This document shows, one piece after another, positions 38,343 through 49,770 of a stretch of DNA of 64,000 nt (positions are counted from its first letter, which is position 1; every line of letters begins with the position of its first letter). The translations under genes were made by a program, and so were the position numbers. The notes under the pieces are model-generated. The model made no database searches. It was not told where the DNA came from and saw only the letters and a list, made by a program, of their open reading frames with translations. Where the stretch lies: contig NC_066855.1 in assembly GCF_001640805.2 (NCBI RefSeq), positions 17,822,639 to 17,886,638 on the forward strand, given 5' to 3'. This DNA is from Lates calcarifer (Eukaryota; Chordata; Actinopteri; Centropomidae).

Positions 38343-38570
38343 CACCCTCAGGCTTTTATTTGGTGCCAGAAGAGTTCAGATGTCCTTGCTCTTGAAATTC
38401 ATCAGACTGCAGTGGGCATGTTTCATGTTGTTTGAACCCAACCTGAACGTCTCCCTTGAAACAGTCCTGATTAAAACTTTACGAAGCATCATTTAGATCA
38501 AAACACTTAAGTTTTGATCTCAAGGTTGCAGCTGCTTTATGAAAGTTTCCTCACCACGTCAGGTCAGTCA
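38343..38570 (+). repeat. Local duplication, unit 2
   Basis: CACCCTCAGGCTTTTATTTG to AAATTCATC repeats unit 1 about 1.06 kb away in the same direction. CTCAAGGTTG and CTCACCACGTCAGGTCA mark the far end. Unit 2 is longer because of extra sequence in the middle. Confidence 0.55.
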
Positions 38571-40773
38571 GGTCATGATCATTAAAAAAAAAAAAAAAAA
38601 AACAGGATTATGAACTAAATACACCCACAATCTCACTGAAATTCCTCTAAGAACTAGCATCAAAACAGCTGAGACAAACCACAAAACTAATCAATAAGTT
38701 GATCAACAGAAATTTCATAACTGTTATATATAACAATAATCATTTCAGTCATTTGTCAAGCACAAATTGATCACTTTAGGAGTTCCAGCCTCTCAGATAT
38801 GCTTTTGTTTTGTAATTAAAGACTGCTTTAGGCTGCTGGTCCCATAACACAAGTAATTTGAATATGTCAGCTTTGGCTCTGGGAAATTATTTTTTAGTTT
38901 TTATGATGCTAGAGAAACATTACACTACAAGGTGCCTTTTCTTCTAACTTCTCAATAGATGAGAACAACAACTTGTTCAACAAAGATAGTGACGTCTCTA
39001 GCTTTATAAACCGCACAAAAGATGTGACAGAAATTACATCTAAAGAGTCAGAGCATAAATTAAAATCAGGTTACCTCTGCTCCCTCCTTCTCTTTCCTTT
39101 TCATCCCTCCAAGAAAGCATCATGTGAAATCCTATGTGTTACAGCAGGTGAATCAGACAGCACGTCAACCTCCAAACCTTCTCACCTCCTCCCTAAACAC
39201 CCTCTCCCAAACCTTATTTCCCCTCTTCGTCTTCTCCTGCTTTCCTCTGTCTTCCCGCCCATCTCCCCTTTCTCCTCTGAGGATTCAGCAGTGTCTGTGT
39301 GCAGTGTGTCACTGAGCTCAGACAGGTAACAGAGGTAGTCTCTAGTCTTGGATGGCGGTGTAAGGAGATGTCAGGTGTCTTGTCAACAGGTAGAGACCGC
39401 AGACAAGCCGATTTCCATTTCCTTCTCTTTTCTTTCGTCTCTCTCCTGTCAGTCCTTTCTCCTCCCTCCATCCAGTGGTTAGGTACAGGGAAAATGCCTC
39501 TTTACTCTAGGGTGGAGGTTACATACAGATCTGTAATAGCTTCAGTCCTCTGATATGCTAAAGAAGCACTGTGTAATAGTTGTAACGTATATCTAGAATT
39601 CCAGGACAGCATACAGGCTATATAGTGCAGACACCTCAGTATCTGTAAGTTACTTATATTTGAGGAGCAACCGGAGGTTCAGCATTTCAGAAACGGAAGA
39701 ACGGAAGAAAATGAAGCCAAGGATCAAATCACCAACACTATGATTAATGATCCACCCATTCCACAACCAGAGCTTACATGGAATACCCAAAGGTTGTCTG
39801 ACTTGTGTTGACTAATCATCTCATCTTAATTATCTCCCAGATGAAAATGAATATAATGCCTGTTTAGTACCTTTTATATGGAAAACCCATCAGAACAACA
39901 AGTCTGAAATAATACTGTGGAATCAGAAGGCTTAGAACTTTTTTTTAGGTCAAATTGGTATACAGGATGTTGTTGTGAGACTTCATGTCTCACAACTTAA
40001 CACAAGTTTTTGATAACGAAGCCAAGTATTTGATTACTAGACCCTCATCAGGGCACATGTTTGAAGGAATTTCAAAGCTTTCTTTGTGCAGTATTTGGTC
40101 TGCTTTTGTTTTAGTCAGATGATTTGGACAAACCTGGATGTTTCCAGCCTGGCTGATCATCAGGCCCCATCAGACACCACCTTGTTCTGTCAGCTATTAA
40201 CTTGATGATTACTTGGTGAGATGGGAAAAAGTGCTAAAATAACACAGAAGTTGTATGAAAGCAGGCAGTATCACCAACAGAACCTTCAGAGGCTTGGTTT
40301 TTATGTTTTTGTTTGCTTTTTTCATTGTTTCTGGCACCATAAGGAGTTCTGCGTCATGGTAAAAACAAAAGACATCATTCTCAAAAGTTTGAGTCAGAAA
40401 TGAACCAATTTTTTTCCCTGGTGGTATTGTGTTTTCTGTGTAGTTCTGCTCAAACAGCTCCAGTCATTGTGTGCAGATCTTGGTGGCAGTTCAGTACAAA
40501 GTCAGACACGCTGTCAACAGAAGAAAGGTGTCCTTTTCACCCTCTGTGTGCTGGAAATACAAACAGCAACGACCACACGACACCACTGACACCAATTAAA
40601 AAGATCTGGAGAGAGAGAGAGATGGAGCAGAAAAGAGAGAAAAGAGGAGAGAATGGACAACAAACCGAGAGTCCTGGTGTTAAATTAGAGGGAGAGGTGC
40701 AGAGAGATGAGGACAGTAATTAACCAGAGGAGGAAAGGGCTGGGTGGTGAGGGAGAGATGACAGAGACACTCA

Positions 40774-40860
40774 GTGGGCGGCAGTGAAGCCTAGTGGTTA
40801 GACAGAGTCTGTGAAACAGCAGCTGTCAGGTTTGATCTAAACTGTCCATGATAAACACTC
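40774..40860 (+). mobile_element. Probable tRNA-derived SINE head
   Basis: GGGCGGCAGTGAAGCCTAGTGGTTAGACAG is A-box-like and is followed 30 bases later by the B-box-like AGGTTTGATCTAAAC. The layout is that of a tRNA-related SINE, but the body is short and diverged. Confidence 0.45.
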
Positions 40861-41029
40861 TGAAGCTGCTCAGGCCTGAAAATTTGAAAATAACAGTATG
40901 TCAAAGAGAAGAAACTAATAGAGAGAGGTGGTTGTTGCTGTTGTTGTGTTGTAACCCATGATGAAGGTGCATTATTTTCCCAGCATGGTCTGGGTCTGGA
41001 AGACCAGAAGTCATACATGGAGTGTGCAG

Positions 41030-41190
41030 AGGAAAGCTATGAGATGAAGAGAATAGACTATAAGGAACAGTTTAATACATATAGCATGAATAGAAAACAC
41101 ATGTATAAAATATGATTCAGTGATTGTGACAGTGTTTAGACCAGCAGAGAAGGCCTTGCTGGACTTGGCAGCTTACCACTGGTAGCAAGT
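41030..41190 (+). mobile_element. Partial second copy of the CAGTGGCGGGCC element (right end)
   Basis: It matches 2747-2860 in the same orientation: GAAAGCTATGAGATGAA, AATAGACT, AGGAACA, TTTAATACATATAG, GATTGTGACAGTGTTTAG and CCAGCAGAGAAG. It then continues AGGCCTTGCTGG...CCACTGG, which mirrors the CCAGTG..GGCCTT sequence at the left end of copy 1. Only the right end is present. Confidence 0.6.
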
Positions 41191-43369
41191 ATCACCCACT
41201 GGAAAGACATGTAAAGAGAAAAAGCACATCTCATGTTCAAGTGGCTGTTAATCATACATACATTTAAAACATATATATACATATACAACTGAACGATACT
41301 GTAACGAGGATGAAAAAGAATGACAGTACATCCTTACTTTTTCTTAAACACTGAGGATGCAAACTTCAATCAGCTGCTGTGGGCACCAAATCCAAAGGGC
41401 AGTGATCAATATTTTATAGAACAAAGCAAATAATGTCTGACAATGTTAACAGTGTCTATGGTAGTTTAAGGAACCAGTAAAGGCGGAAGTTTTCACCGTA
41501 GAGATTTAAAACATACTGTAACGCTTCACAAATATTATTTAGATTTTCTGACTTTTCTGCGATTATTTGCTGTTTTGACTGTGAAATTCTGAATCGTTTT
41601 CTCCTCAGACCTTGGTACAGTATAAGTAAATGGTTAGTAATTATCGACCACATACATTTTTATAGCTAAGCAACTGTGTCTTTGTTAATGTCTCCAAATA
41701 ACTATTGTAGTCAATGAGCTATCCACCAGAAAATGACCCCACAATAGAAAAAAGAACAAAAAGGTCCTTTACAAGCTTGCTTCTCATATCTTTCTGTTCA
41801 GGTGGTCTTTGTTAGCCAAGACGTTAGCTTATTTCAAGGTTGTATTTTTTTAAAGATGAGTTAATGTTGAACAAAACCTAATTACCTGAGCTATTCATTG
41901 GAAAACTGTACGTGAAGAAGAGATGAAAATGGACTCTAACTGCAGAAAGACTGTGCTACTTGTCTTTGAAATGCAAATCAGATGCTTTGTGAACAAAAGC
42001 AACTCCAGGTTACATTACATCTACTCCAGGTGCAGCTGTTAAACCATCCATCTGTATCGACAGCTGAATCCATCAGAGCCTTGTTTCTGTGTCCTGTGTT
42101 TCTTTTTCCTGCTCTTATCTATCCCCATCACCACACAGAACCAAACCAAAGGCTAATGACTTGTTAGACTGCAGGTAATGAGAGCAGGGGAGCTCCTCCA
42201 GAAGGGGATTAGTGGGTAAAAGTCTGTTTGAAAAAATAATCTGATAATAAAATGAGCTCCAAACTGTGACTTCATCTCATTTATTATAATAACGCTGCAA
42301 TTGATTTGTCCATAAATTATATTTTTAGAATTTAGAGAGCTTGTACTTTTTTGGTGTATTTCCATTTAAACTTAGTCTGTGATTATCTCTGCATCGACAA
42401 CTGGCATATGATAAGCACCTCACCATGCTGTGTTTTCTATCATCTCAAGTGTCGAACGACAGCCTCACTGTTTCTGAATATGCTGCAGTAAACTGTGCAC
42501 AATGTCCCCTCTTAGCGTCCTCAGTCAGGGTCCCATCTGTCCTAACAGCACCATTACCTGTTTCTGGAGGTCTGCATTACACTTGTTGCTGTGTTTCTCA
42601 GAAAATAACTGCCCTCCTAAGTCCTTTTCCGATTCCTCCGGTGTTTCCCATGGTGCTCAGTTCACCTCCCATCCACCCTCCACATCTTCCCCCCTTTCGG
42701 TCCGTCTGTGCCTGAATGCAGGTCATTACCATCCCTCTGTAATGTCACATCCATTTCAGCTCCTCCATTTTGTGGTTGAAAAGTGCCACCAAGTAGTCTG
42801 AATATTGATTGTGTTACTGCATGTCTCTTTGAGTCCCCATGGCACAGCTGTGTCTGGAGGCTGTGCTTTTGTGTTCATCTCAGAAAAATAATTTAAAGGG
42901 GAAAACTGTCCTTCGGTGCAGCATCTGACCTGTGTTCTGTTACAAGTTCTTATTTCTTGAAACCCCAAAGAGAACAGCTTGAAATCCAGAATTTTCTTGA
43001 AATAGGTGAATAAATATTATGCTGCTTCAGTAAAAAAAAAATTAGAACAACAAAGTGCATACTAGTACTACAAAGCATTACTAGTTCAGTCCAGAGAGCT
43101 ATTAGTGTGTGAAAAACCGGGGTAGTTTGGATTTTGGTGCTGGCAGTGTGGCACCTGGTGTCACCAGTAAGGCTTCTGTAAAATAGTTCTGTTATCTCCA
43201 GATATTTACAACAACTAGTTAAACAAAAGTGCCACTAGTTGCTGAAAAACAGTGACTAAGTAAGAGTTTTGTTCAACTAGTGGCGACAAAGAGTGAACTA
43301 GTGGCGGACTCCGATGTCTGACATGTAAGATATGGAATAAATGACCCTACAAGAAAAGTCAGAGGATCA

Positions 43370-43430
43370 TCCTAAATCTGTGGGATTCATTCTCTGGGGA
43401 CCATGAATGTTTGTACAGAATATCATCACC
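43370..43430 (+). repeat. Fragment of the same dispersed repeat (CTCTGGGGACCATGAATGTT)
   Basis: TCATTCTCTGGGGACCATGA followed by ATGTTTGTACAGAATATCAT is the better preserved version of the block at 20790. The family is common in fish; class unknown. Confidence 0.5.
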
Positions 43431-44596
43431 ATCCACACTGTTTTTCTTATAAAACAGTGTACTCCAGGAGTCAGGCGAGGAATTATAAAGAGCAACAAAG
43501 TCCACACAGGAAAGAGATGTTGTGGTGGATGGGTCAAGCACAGAATGTTGACCCAGAAGACTGGACTCATGTGTGATGCTAAAAGTTGATACTGATTTTC
43601 AGTGATTTTTAGACCAATAGTCAAAATAATCTCCTTTTCTAAGCACTTTTCCTTGACCTCGATGGAAAATGTTATGAGGTGAAGGAAAGATATGAAGGAG
43701 AATTGTCAAGGAATTAGAAAAAGAGAACTGTGGTATTTAGAGAATTCGACTGTACTTGCACCAGGCGTTTTTTTAAAATACACTTCATTTATAACCTGTG
43801 GAAGACGTGTGCAGTGTCAAACTCAGTGCTGTAGGCTACCATTCAATAAGGTTTCCTGTCCAACACTAATAATATAATAACACTGAAATGAATTTAGAAG
43901 TTAAGAAAACTTGAGCTAAAGAAATAATGATAAAAGGGAATTGTGTGAAGGGTTCAGGGTATTTTTTTTTTTTTAAGTAGAGAAAATGTATTTTTTTAGA
44001 AGGTGGAAGGATTTTCAGAAGTTTTGGATCGTGGTGCTTTGTTGCGTCTACATGTTCGAGGATCTGCCACAGTGAAACTATGACAATGCGTCGCTTTAAA
44101 CGCTGCTGCTATAAGGAATTATGGGATGGCATTCTCTCCTTTCCTGTCATAATGGAAGATCCAGTGTATCCTATGTTAAAGGAGATAAGATACAAAGCAC
44201 TGAAGCTCTTTTCCTTAACAGAAGTTTTGCCACTGTCACATAGTGCTTGCTCATGGTGGGATTTGTTGGGTCTTACTTCCCTGACAGAGAAGTCTGACAT
44301 TTGAGTCAGAGGAAATGTTTACTGAGCTCAGTAGTGACAGGGCACTTCTGAATTTGTTCCTTCTAGCCTCTTAACTTGATATACCCTGCTCTGACTTCCT
44401 GGTTCGGCCATGTTGGAGTAAATACCTGCTCTGTTCATTCATCTTTTTCTACATAATGTTTTCACAGTCAGTGTTCTTGATTCTGTGATATATGCACTCA
44501 GTGTCAGCCATGTAAAACTATCACTGTTAGTTTAGCTAACCACATCTTAGCTTCCTAATAACACATACAGCTCCTGTGTTTTCAGTGCAGTGCAGG

Positions 44597-44602
44597 TTTA
44601 TT
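44597..44602 (-). promoter_or_regulatory. Poly(A) signal AATAAA of the nested gene
   Basis: A canonical AATAAA on the minus strand lies 60 bases beyond the TGA at 44664-44662. It gives the nested gene a compact 3' UTR and supports it as a separate transcription unit rather than part of grid1. Confidence 0.55.
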
Positions 44603-44661
44603 ATATTAGTTCATATCATAGAAAGAGAAAAGGAGTGGGTGTTGAGCAGCTTCGGTTCCAT

Positions 44662-44888
44662 TCAGAAGATGGATTTTTTTAGGATGCTGTTTCTGGACAT
44701 GTGGTAACCATCACTCTGATCAGCCAGATGGTCCCAGCGTCTGTCCTTGGTCTCCAAATTTTGGTAGCGCTCTTTGAGCCTGCAAATCGCCATCCTCTTC
44801 TCCATCTCAGCCTGTTTTTTCTCAGAGCCATGTCCAAACCTCACTCTCTTCCACACCCACTGCAGGGGCTTAGGGGATTTCTGTGTCT
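44662..44888 (-). CDS. Nested coiled-coil protein gene, exon 3 (stop codon)
   Basis: Terminal coding exon of the nested antisense gene, 227 bases, beginning after a poly-pyrimidine run and acag. It takes up the frame left by exon 2 (phase 1) and encodes residues 232-306: TQKSPKPLQWVWKRVRFGHG, a helical charged stretch (SEKKQAEMEKRMAICRLKER), then ETKDRRWDHLADQ and a basic end, SRNSILKKSIF, followed by TGA. The intron before it is only 99 bp. The summed exons (14 + 680 + 227) are 921 bases, exactly 307 codons including the stop. The tail is less repetitive than the helix in exon 2, so it is the best region to use in a homology search. Confidence 0.74.
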
Positions 44889-44987
44889 CTGTTTTTTCAT
44901 GTGAAAAAAAAAAAAAGATGATGAGCATAGAAGAAAAGATGCAGCATTAGATAAGTAGAAACAAATGGATACAAATGGGGTACGTAC

Positions 44988-45667
44988 TTAAAAACTTAAA
45001 AACAGAGGGGCAGCGGGTGGAGTCGGTTGAATGGAGCTCATCTTCATCCCAGTTGTTGATCAGAATCTTTTGTTTGTTCTGCTCCCAGCTCTTCACCTCA
45101 GAGTCCAGGCACTTTATGTCAACTGTGACCGCCTCTCTTTGCTCAGCCTCGTCGTGTCTCCTCTGCTGCTCCCTCCTCAGATCACTTTGAGTAAATGTGG
45201 GCGCTATGATGGGCACCTCCTCCACCATCATCACCCTCTTCCACTGAAGCTTCTCCTTCTGCAGTTGCTCCTGCTTTTGTTTCTCGAGGGCCATTTGCTC
45301 CTCTGCCCTCCTCTTCTCTTCCTTTCTCTGTTTGGCCTCCAGCCTCCTCCTCTCCTCTTCAGCTCTTTTGTTTTCCTTTTTCAGTCTTTCGGCCTCTTTC
45401 TTGCTCTCCTCTTTCTCCCTATTGCTCCTTTGAAGCTCCTCCAGAGCAACTCTTGCTCTGCGCTCCATCTCCAACTCCCTCAGCTCTCGAAACATTTCTC
45501 TCCTTAGCTCCCTCCTTCTCTCCTCAGGGCTCAGTTTCTTCGTGCTCTTAACAATCTCCATTTCAGCCTGGAATCGGCTCTGCTGTCTTGACATCATGTT
45601 GGTTTGCGCTCGTGCAGGTTGGCTCTCACTAAGGTTCTTGGTGAAGTAATGCCACCGGACAGGAGAA
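44988..45667 (-). CDS. Nested coiled-coil protein gene, exon 2 (main exon)
   Basis: Main exon (680 bases) of a three-exon gene encoding a predicted 306-residue protein; I do not recognise the family. It covers residue 5 (split codon) to 232. After a short N-terminus (SPVRWHYFTKNLSE) comes a long, highly charged heptad-like helix at about residues 51-148, rich in E, K, R and Q (for example ERRRELRREMFRELREL). A hydrophobic break follows (MMVEEVPIIAPTF, about 151-163), then a second short helix and the acidic stretch NNWDEDELHSTD (about 208-219). No signal peptide or membrane segment is seen. The exon ends at a gtacgt donor with one base left over (phase 1), which matches the acceptor at 44888 to give FLK|TQKSPKP. 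Strings of R/E/K make chance similarity to trichohyalin, MAP7 or EPSTI1-type proteins easy, so no name is given. The long frame, intron phases and poly(A) signal argue for a real gene. Confidence 0.78.
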
Positions 45668-45829
45668 CTCTAGTACAAGAAGAGTGGTGGAATCATGAAA
45701 CAATTCCATCAGTTATTCCATAAATTCCATCATTCTATTACACTTCCTCTTCTGGAATGATCAGTATGTCAGTGTAGATTTCCAGTAAACAAATGTGTCA
45801 TGTCCAAAGTCATTGTAGGCAGGTCTCAC

Positions 45830-45843
45830 CACTCAGCAGCCAT
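45830..45843 (-). CDS. Nested coiled-coil protein gene, exon 1 (start codon)
   Basis: Short first coding exon of an unrecognised gene lying antisense inside the 11.4 kb grid1 intron. It reads ATGGCTGCTGAGTG and is followed by gtgaga, a strong donor. The start context CCAAGATGG has A at -3 and G at +4. The exon ends two bases into a codon. The acceptor AG at 45669-45668 supplies the third base, giving MAAECSPVRWHYF across the junction. An alternative acceptor two bases earlier would create a stop codon. A later ATG (45597) is possible, but the frame is open and well behaved upstream of it, so I prefer this start. Inferred from splice logic only; no transcript evidence is available. Confidence 0.68.
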
Positions 45844-46230
45844 CTTGGCAGTTCAACAAGCTTCAACCCTAAAAGTGTCCATTAAGTTGAATTAACACAT
45901 CCACAAAACTGTTTCAACAAAGCCAAACATCATAAACTTCACAAAGTAAACTGGTAACTGAGTGTATGTTTTTCATCTGATACGCAATTTAGGCCACATC
46001 CAAATACTTCCTTGTTATAAGAATAGTACATTTACTCCTTGAGATAACAAGATAATTAATATACTATCACAAAAATGACTTTGTTATCCTGGGCTAACAA
46101 GATGATTAACGACTGATCTTGAGATAAAAGGATTAAGATAATAATTGTATCTGCGGCTGCTCTCAGCTGTTCGTGTGATGAAAAGAACATTTGTTACCTA
46201 TGAGGCAGCACCTACACATATTTCAGTGTA

Positions 46231-46513
46231 GTTTTGGAAGAGCTTGACCGGACTTCACAGAGCCCCGACCTCAACCACATCCAACACTGCTGGGATGAAC
46301 TGGCTTTAAGGGGTCAACATGCTTCAAATGGTCCAGAAAGCACTTTGTCTGAAGCATACTGAGGCCCTCATCACATCAGTGTTGGACCTCACCAGGGCTC
46401 TTGTGGCTAAGTGGGAGCAAATTCCTGCAGACAGGTTCAACACCTGCAGCACATTAATGTTTTTAATGTCACACACGCCCCAGTGTCCACATACTTTTGG
46501 ACGTATAAAGTAA
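46231..46513 (+). pseudogene. Tc1/mariner transposase remnant, C-terminal end
   Basis: The plus-strand translation ELDRTSQSPDLNHIQHCWDE is the conserved motif around the last catalytic residue of Tc1-like transposases. After a frameshift comes SVLDLTRALVAKWEQIPADR, then GTGTCCACATACTTTTGGAC, the terminal repeat seen complemented at 8870-8886. It is inserted 0.4 kb upstream of the start of the nested gene. Inactive. Confidence 0.72.
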
Positions 46514-47870
46514 TATTGGTGAATTTCACTCATTATGTTCCTCCCCTCTGAACAGCTCTTGACCCAAAATCCACACATTTAAACTTTTTTTAAAGTTTGT
46601 TTTTTGTCTCTCGGAGCAGAAAGTGCATCAGAATACGACCAATCCCACTAAAAGGTTTATTTAACAGCTTCTCTGGATCCTCCTCAGTCCAGCTGTCATC
46701 AGATTGTAGATGTTCAGAGTCACATTTTTCAGAGCACTGCAGGACCTTTAGTCCATGTTTTGTTAAAAGGTCAGAAATTTAACAGTGTTTCTTGACAGTG
46801 AGTATGAGATTTTATCAGACCTGGGAGATTTTAGAAATGTAAAGCGATGTTACTGAACACGCAGATGTTGAGTTAGAGTTTTTTTCCCAGATCGAATGTA
46901 TCTTTGGGTACAGTTCATGTATAAAAGTCAGAGACGCATTATTTAAACCTGTGCGTTACTTAACAACACGGAGTTGTCTCTGGAAGTACAAGGAGAGTGG
47001 GCTGATGCACATTTCTTTGCGTTCCTCAGCGCTGTGAACACTAGAGAAAGTAAACACATTTCAACAAACTGACAGATTCTTAATGTCTTGGCTGCAATTA
47101 CAGGACCTGGATCAAGTTTGTTTTGACTTTTAGCCCCTTTAACCTGACAGAATGACATGTTTTCACAACTCTCCAATAAATGAGCTGTGAATCCATGTGA
47201 GTTTTGTTCAAGCACCAGTTCATCTTTAATTGGATAAAGGGAAATTAAAAACAAGCAACACAACAAAGTTGACTTTTTTTGACAAAAAATAAATAACTAA
47301 ACAAGGCGTCTCATTGGTCAGGGAGATTCTTGTTTAAGTTGTGAACTGTAATTATATCTTGTGTTATAAAACATACTGGAGCTAGTGTTATTCCTAAATT
47401 ATTTTTATGCTTTTAGAGTTAGATTGAGGCTATCTATAATTACACCTCACAGGAAATAATTGGGTTTCTCTGCGTCAAAGCAATTACATGTGCATCAATA
47501 CGAGAAGCTTTTTAATGGCCTGTGTGAATCCCCCCTTCTGTTTGGCTTTGACACTGTCCTTGTTTTTGTGAATGCAAAAACTGCCTGATCACTGCTCTTA
47601 ATTAATGTGACAGAGGAAATAAACATTATTTTGCTCATGAGGTCCTGAATTGAAGTTCCTCGGGGTGAAATACACACTAATTTACAAACATACACTCCAC
47701 CTGCTTCCACTCACCTCGTAGTAATCTGCTCCAATCAGCTTCTGCTTCTCAGAAAGAAAATGTTATCAGACCTCTGTGGAAACATGAATCAGTCAAACTG
47801 TACAGATTGATATGCAGATAAACTACAATAACTTCTCTTTCATTTTGTCCCTCCCTCCTCGTCACTGCAG

Positions 47871-48044
47871 GAAATCAGCGACACAGAGATCCTGGAGCTT
47901 ACCCACAGTGCACTGGGGCGCATGACGGTGATCCGGCAGATCTTCCCCCTGTGGAAGGACAGCAGCACCCGCTGTATGAGGCACAACCACCGGATCTCCT
48001 CGCTGCTGTGTGACCCGCAGGAGGGATACCTGCAGAACCTGGAG
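47871..48044 (+). CDS. grid1: grid1 internal exon (amino-terminal domain), 58 codons
   Basis: Second grid1 exon in the window. It is 174 bases, phase 0 at both ends, after ctcctcgtcactgcag and before gtaaca. It begins [18 protein letters not shown] and runs through [22 protein letters not shown] to the final NLE. These are hallmark GRID1 blocks; GRID2 reads RRSIGRLTIIRQTFP and STLCDPKDPF at the same places. The segment belongs to the lower lobe and hinge side of the clamshell-shaped domain. Two cysteines (exon residues 35 and 47) are placed where delta receptors carry a local cysteine pair that may form a disulfide. The variable stretch just before the first cysteine (PLWKDSSTR) is the least conserved part against the mammalian sequence I recall. 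The exon is GC-richer than the flanking intron. Confidence 0.97.
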
Positions 48045-49212
48045 GTAACAGACATGATCAATGCTTTGCTGATTGATAAGGGTTTGAACTTTAATTTTCC
48101 GCAATTAAGGCCAATAATACAAAAATGACTATAGCTCCTTATAGTTTCCTTTTGTTGCAAAGTTCTTGGATTCCCGTTAGGGTCAAGGGGGAAATTTTTA
48201 AATAAATGATAACTTCGGGTTCAGAACATGTTCTCAGCGTCCTTGAATTAATAAATCATGTTCTCACTCCTCTCTCATGTGGAGGACAGAAAGACCTTCA
48301 CCAAAGAATGACGAACAGAAAGATAAAGATTCATTCATTCACACATTTTTTGATCATACTGGTCCATAATCAGAGTGATGTGGGAGGGAATTTTTCAGGG
48401 TAAAAGTTCCAGGGCAAAATTTAGTAATTCAAAGGTACAAATTATTAATCCAAGAGGACAAATTAAATAATTAGAGGATACAAATTATTAAAGGAAGGGA
48501 CAAATTTGTCATCTGAGGACAGAAATTATTCATTTGAGGGAAAGGTTTCTCCAAACTCTCTTCCCCTTTTTCACCTATTGCCCTCATTTGACCCATTCTA
48601 AGTATTCAGGAGTCATAGAGCACCCAGAGAGCGACTCCAGTTCAGAGGTGATGGACAGTAGCAGGCATACTCCCGTTACTCTCCAGTATTCATGCTTCCT
48701 TTTGTGGTGGTGACCTGGTAAACACAGGTAGAACATCCAAACTCCACAGAGAAAGGACCCAGTCTCACCTTGCAGTGTTAAAACCGCTGATACACATCCA
48801 TAAATTCATGAGTGCATTCATAAATTCACCCATTCACACAGGTACTTGTACACATACAGTACACTGAGCACACCGAGGCTGTCAGAACAAATCTCAGTGT
48901 TCAAATATCAGCTGAATGTGAAATAAGGACACACAAAGTCTCAGACAGTCAGTACACTTCAGAAGCGTCACAGAGGGCAGAGGGTGTAAAGACACTGCCA
49001 TGCCTTAAAACAGCCAGTAGGAGGTGGATGGACAGAGGAGCACATCTCATACTCCAAAACTAAATGAAATAAAGCAAAACAGATGAGATGTTGTGATCAA
49101 GCCACAAGATAAAGTCTCTGTAACAAATATGATATTTTCACATACGTCTCAGTGGTAGGCACACCAGTAAAACCTCATGGCAGCTGTTTAACATGAAACA
49201 GAATAGCTGCTG

Positions 49213-49440
49213 CCCTGTGGGCTCAGTGAAATATCTCCATGACTGCTGGATAAATTGTCATGAAATATCAACATTCATGGGATCCAAAGGGTGTATCGTG
49301 ACATATTTGGCACGACCCTGACTTTCCATGAAGCACCATCAGCAGATCAAATTTACACGTTCAGCATTTCAAATCAGGACAGGATAACTCAGATGTCCTT
49401 TGAGATAAATGCTAGCAATCATGCTAAACAGTACCAGGCA
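49213..49440 (-). repeat. Dispersed repeat, reverse-oriented copy (GAAATATCTCCATGACTGCT)
   Basis: GTGAAATATCTCCATGACTG, AAATTGTCATGAAATATCAA, CATTCATGGGATCCAAAGG and later AGCACCATCAGCAGATCAAA, AATGCTAGCAATCATGCTAA follow the order of the fish repeat seen at 20790 and 43370, but on the other strand and extending further. Confidence 0.5.
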
Positions 49441-49494
49441 AAAGCTGTTTCATGCAAGTCGATGTTCTATTTGTATTTACATTGGAAACAAAGT

Positions 49495-49770
49495 TGTCAT
49501 TCCCTCTCTTTTAGCTCTGTTTTGGGTCTCCACCACCCCCTGAGGGAAATATCTGGCTCTTTAGCTGCTAAAATTCTCTGCTATGTTCACCAGCTGCTCT
49601 TTGATTGTGTCTGTCTCCTGTTTGCTGCTGAGCAGGTAGTTTACAGTGATACTTTTTACAACTGTTTCTCTGAAAACAGCTGCCTACTGCGGCTGAAATT
49701 GATGCTGTGAGAGCAGTGAGAGTAAACCAGAACAGTAAAGTTGTGGTCCGGATAGACTGCAGCTATTGTA
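49495..49770 (+). repeat. Dispersed teleost repeat, copy 2 (CCTGAGGGAAATATCTGGCT)
   Basis: Second copy of the repeat at 11050-11300, better preserved: CCCCTGAGGGAAATATCTGG, TTTAGCTGCTAAA, TATGTTCACCAGCTG, CTGAAAACAGCTGCCTACTG, GAGAGCAGTGAGAGTAAACC. The long open frame over part of it (49291-49710) has no protein match I recognise. Confidence 0.5.

Larger units (their letters stand above)
36463..47870 (+). other. grid1 intron, 11.4 kb, hosting the nested antisense gene
   Basis: It starts with gtaaga and ends ctgcag. It contains an inverted repeat (36848-37079), a local duplication (37287-37450 and 38343-38570), a probable SINE head (40774), the second copy of the CAGTGGCGGGCC element (41030-41190), a cluster of ACTAGT sites (43061-43302), the three-exon nested gene (44597-45843) and a Tc1-type relic (46231-46513). 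Stretches 38600-40770, 41200-43050 and 46520-47870 show nothing I can name beyond homopolymers. Confidence 0.85.

Noticed and set aside
45031..45507. Open frame of 158 codons on the plus strand
   Set aside because: It is the complement of the charged helix of the nested gene. Leucine and serine strings are the expected mirror image of E/K/R codons.
49291..49710. Open frame of 139 codons
   Set aside because: It straddles two dispersed repeat copies and has no protein similarity that I recognise.
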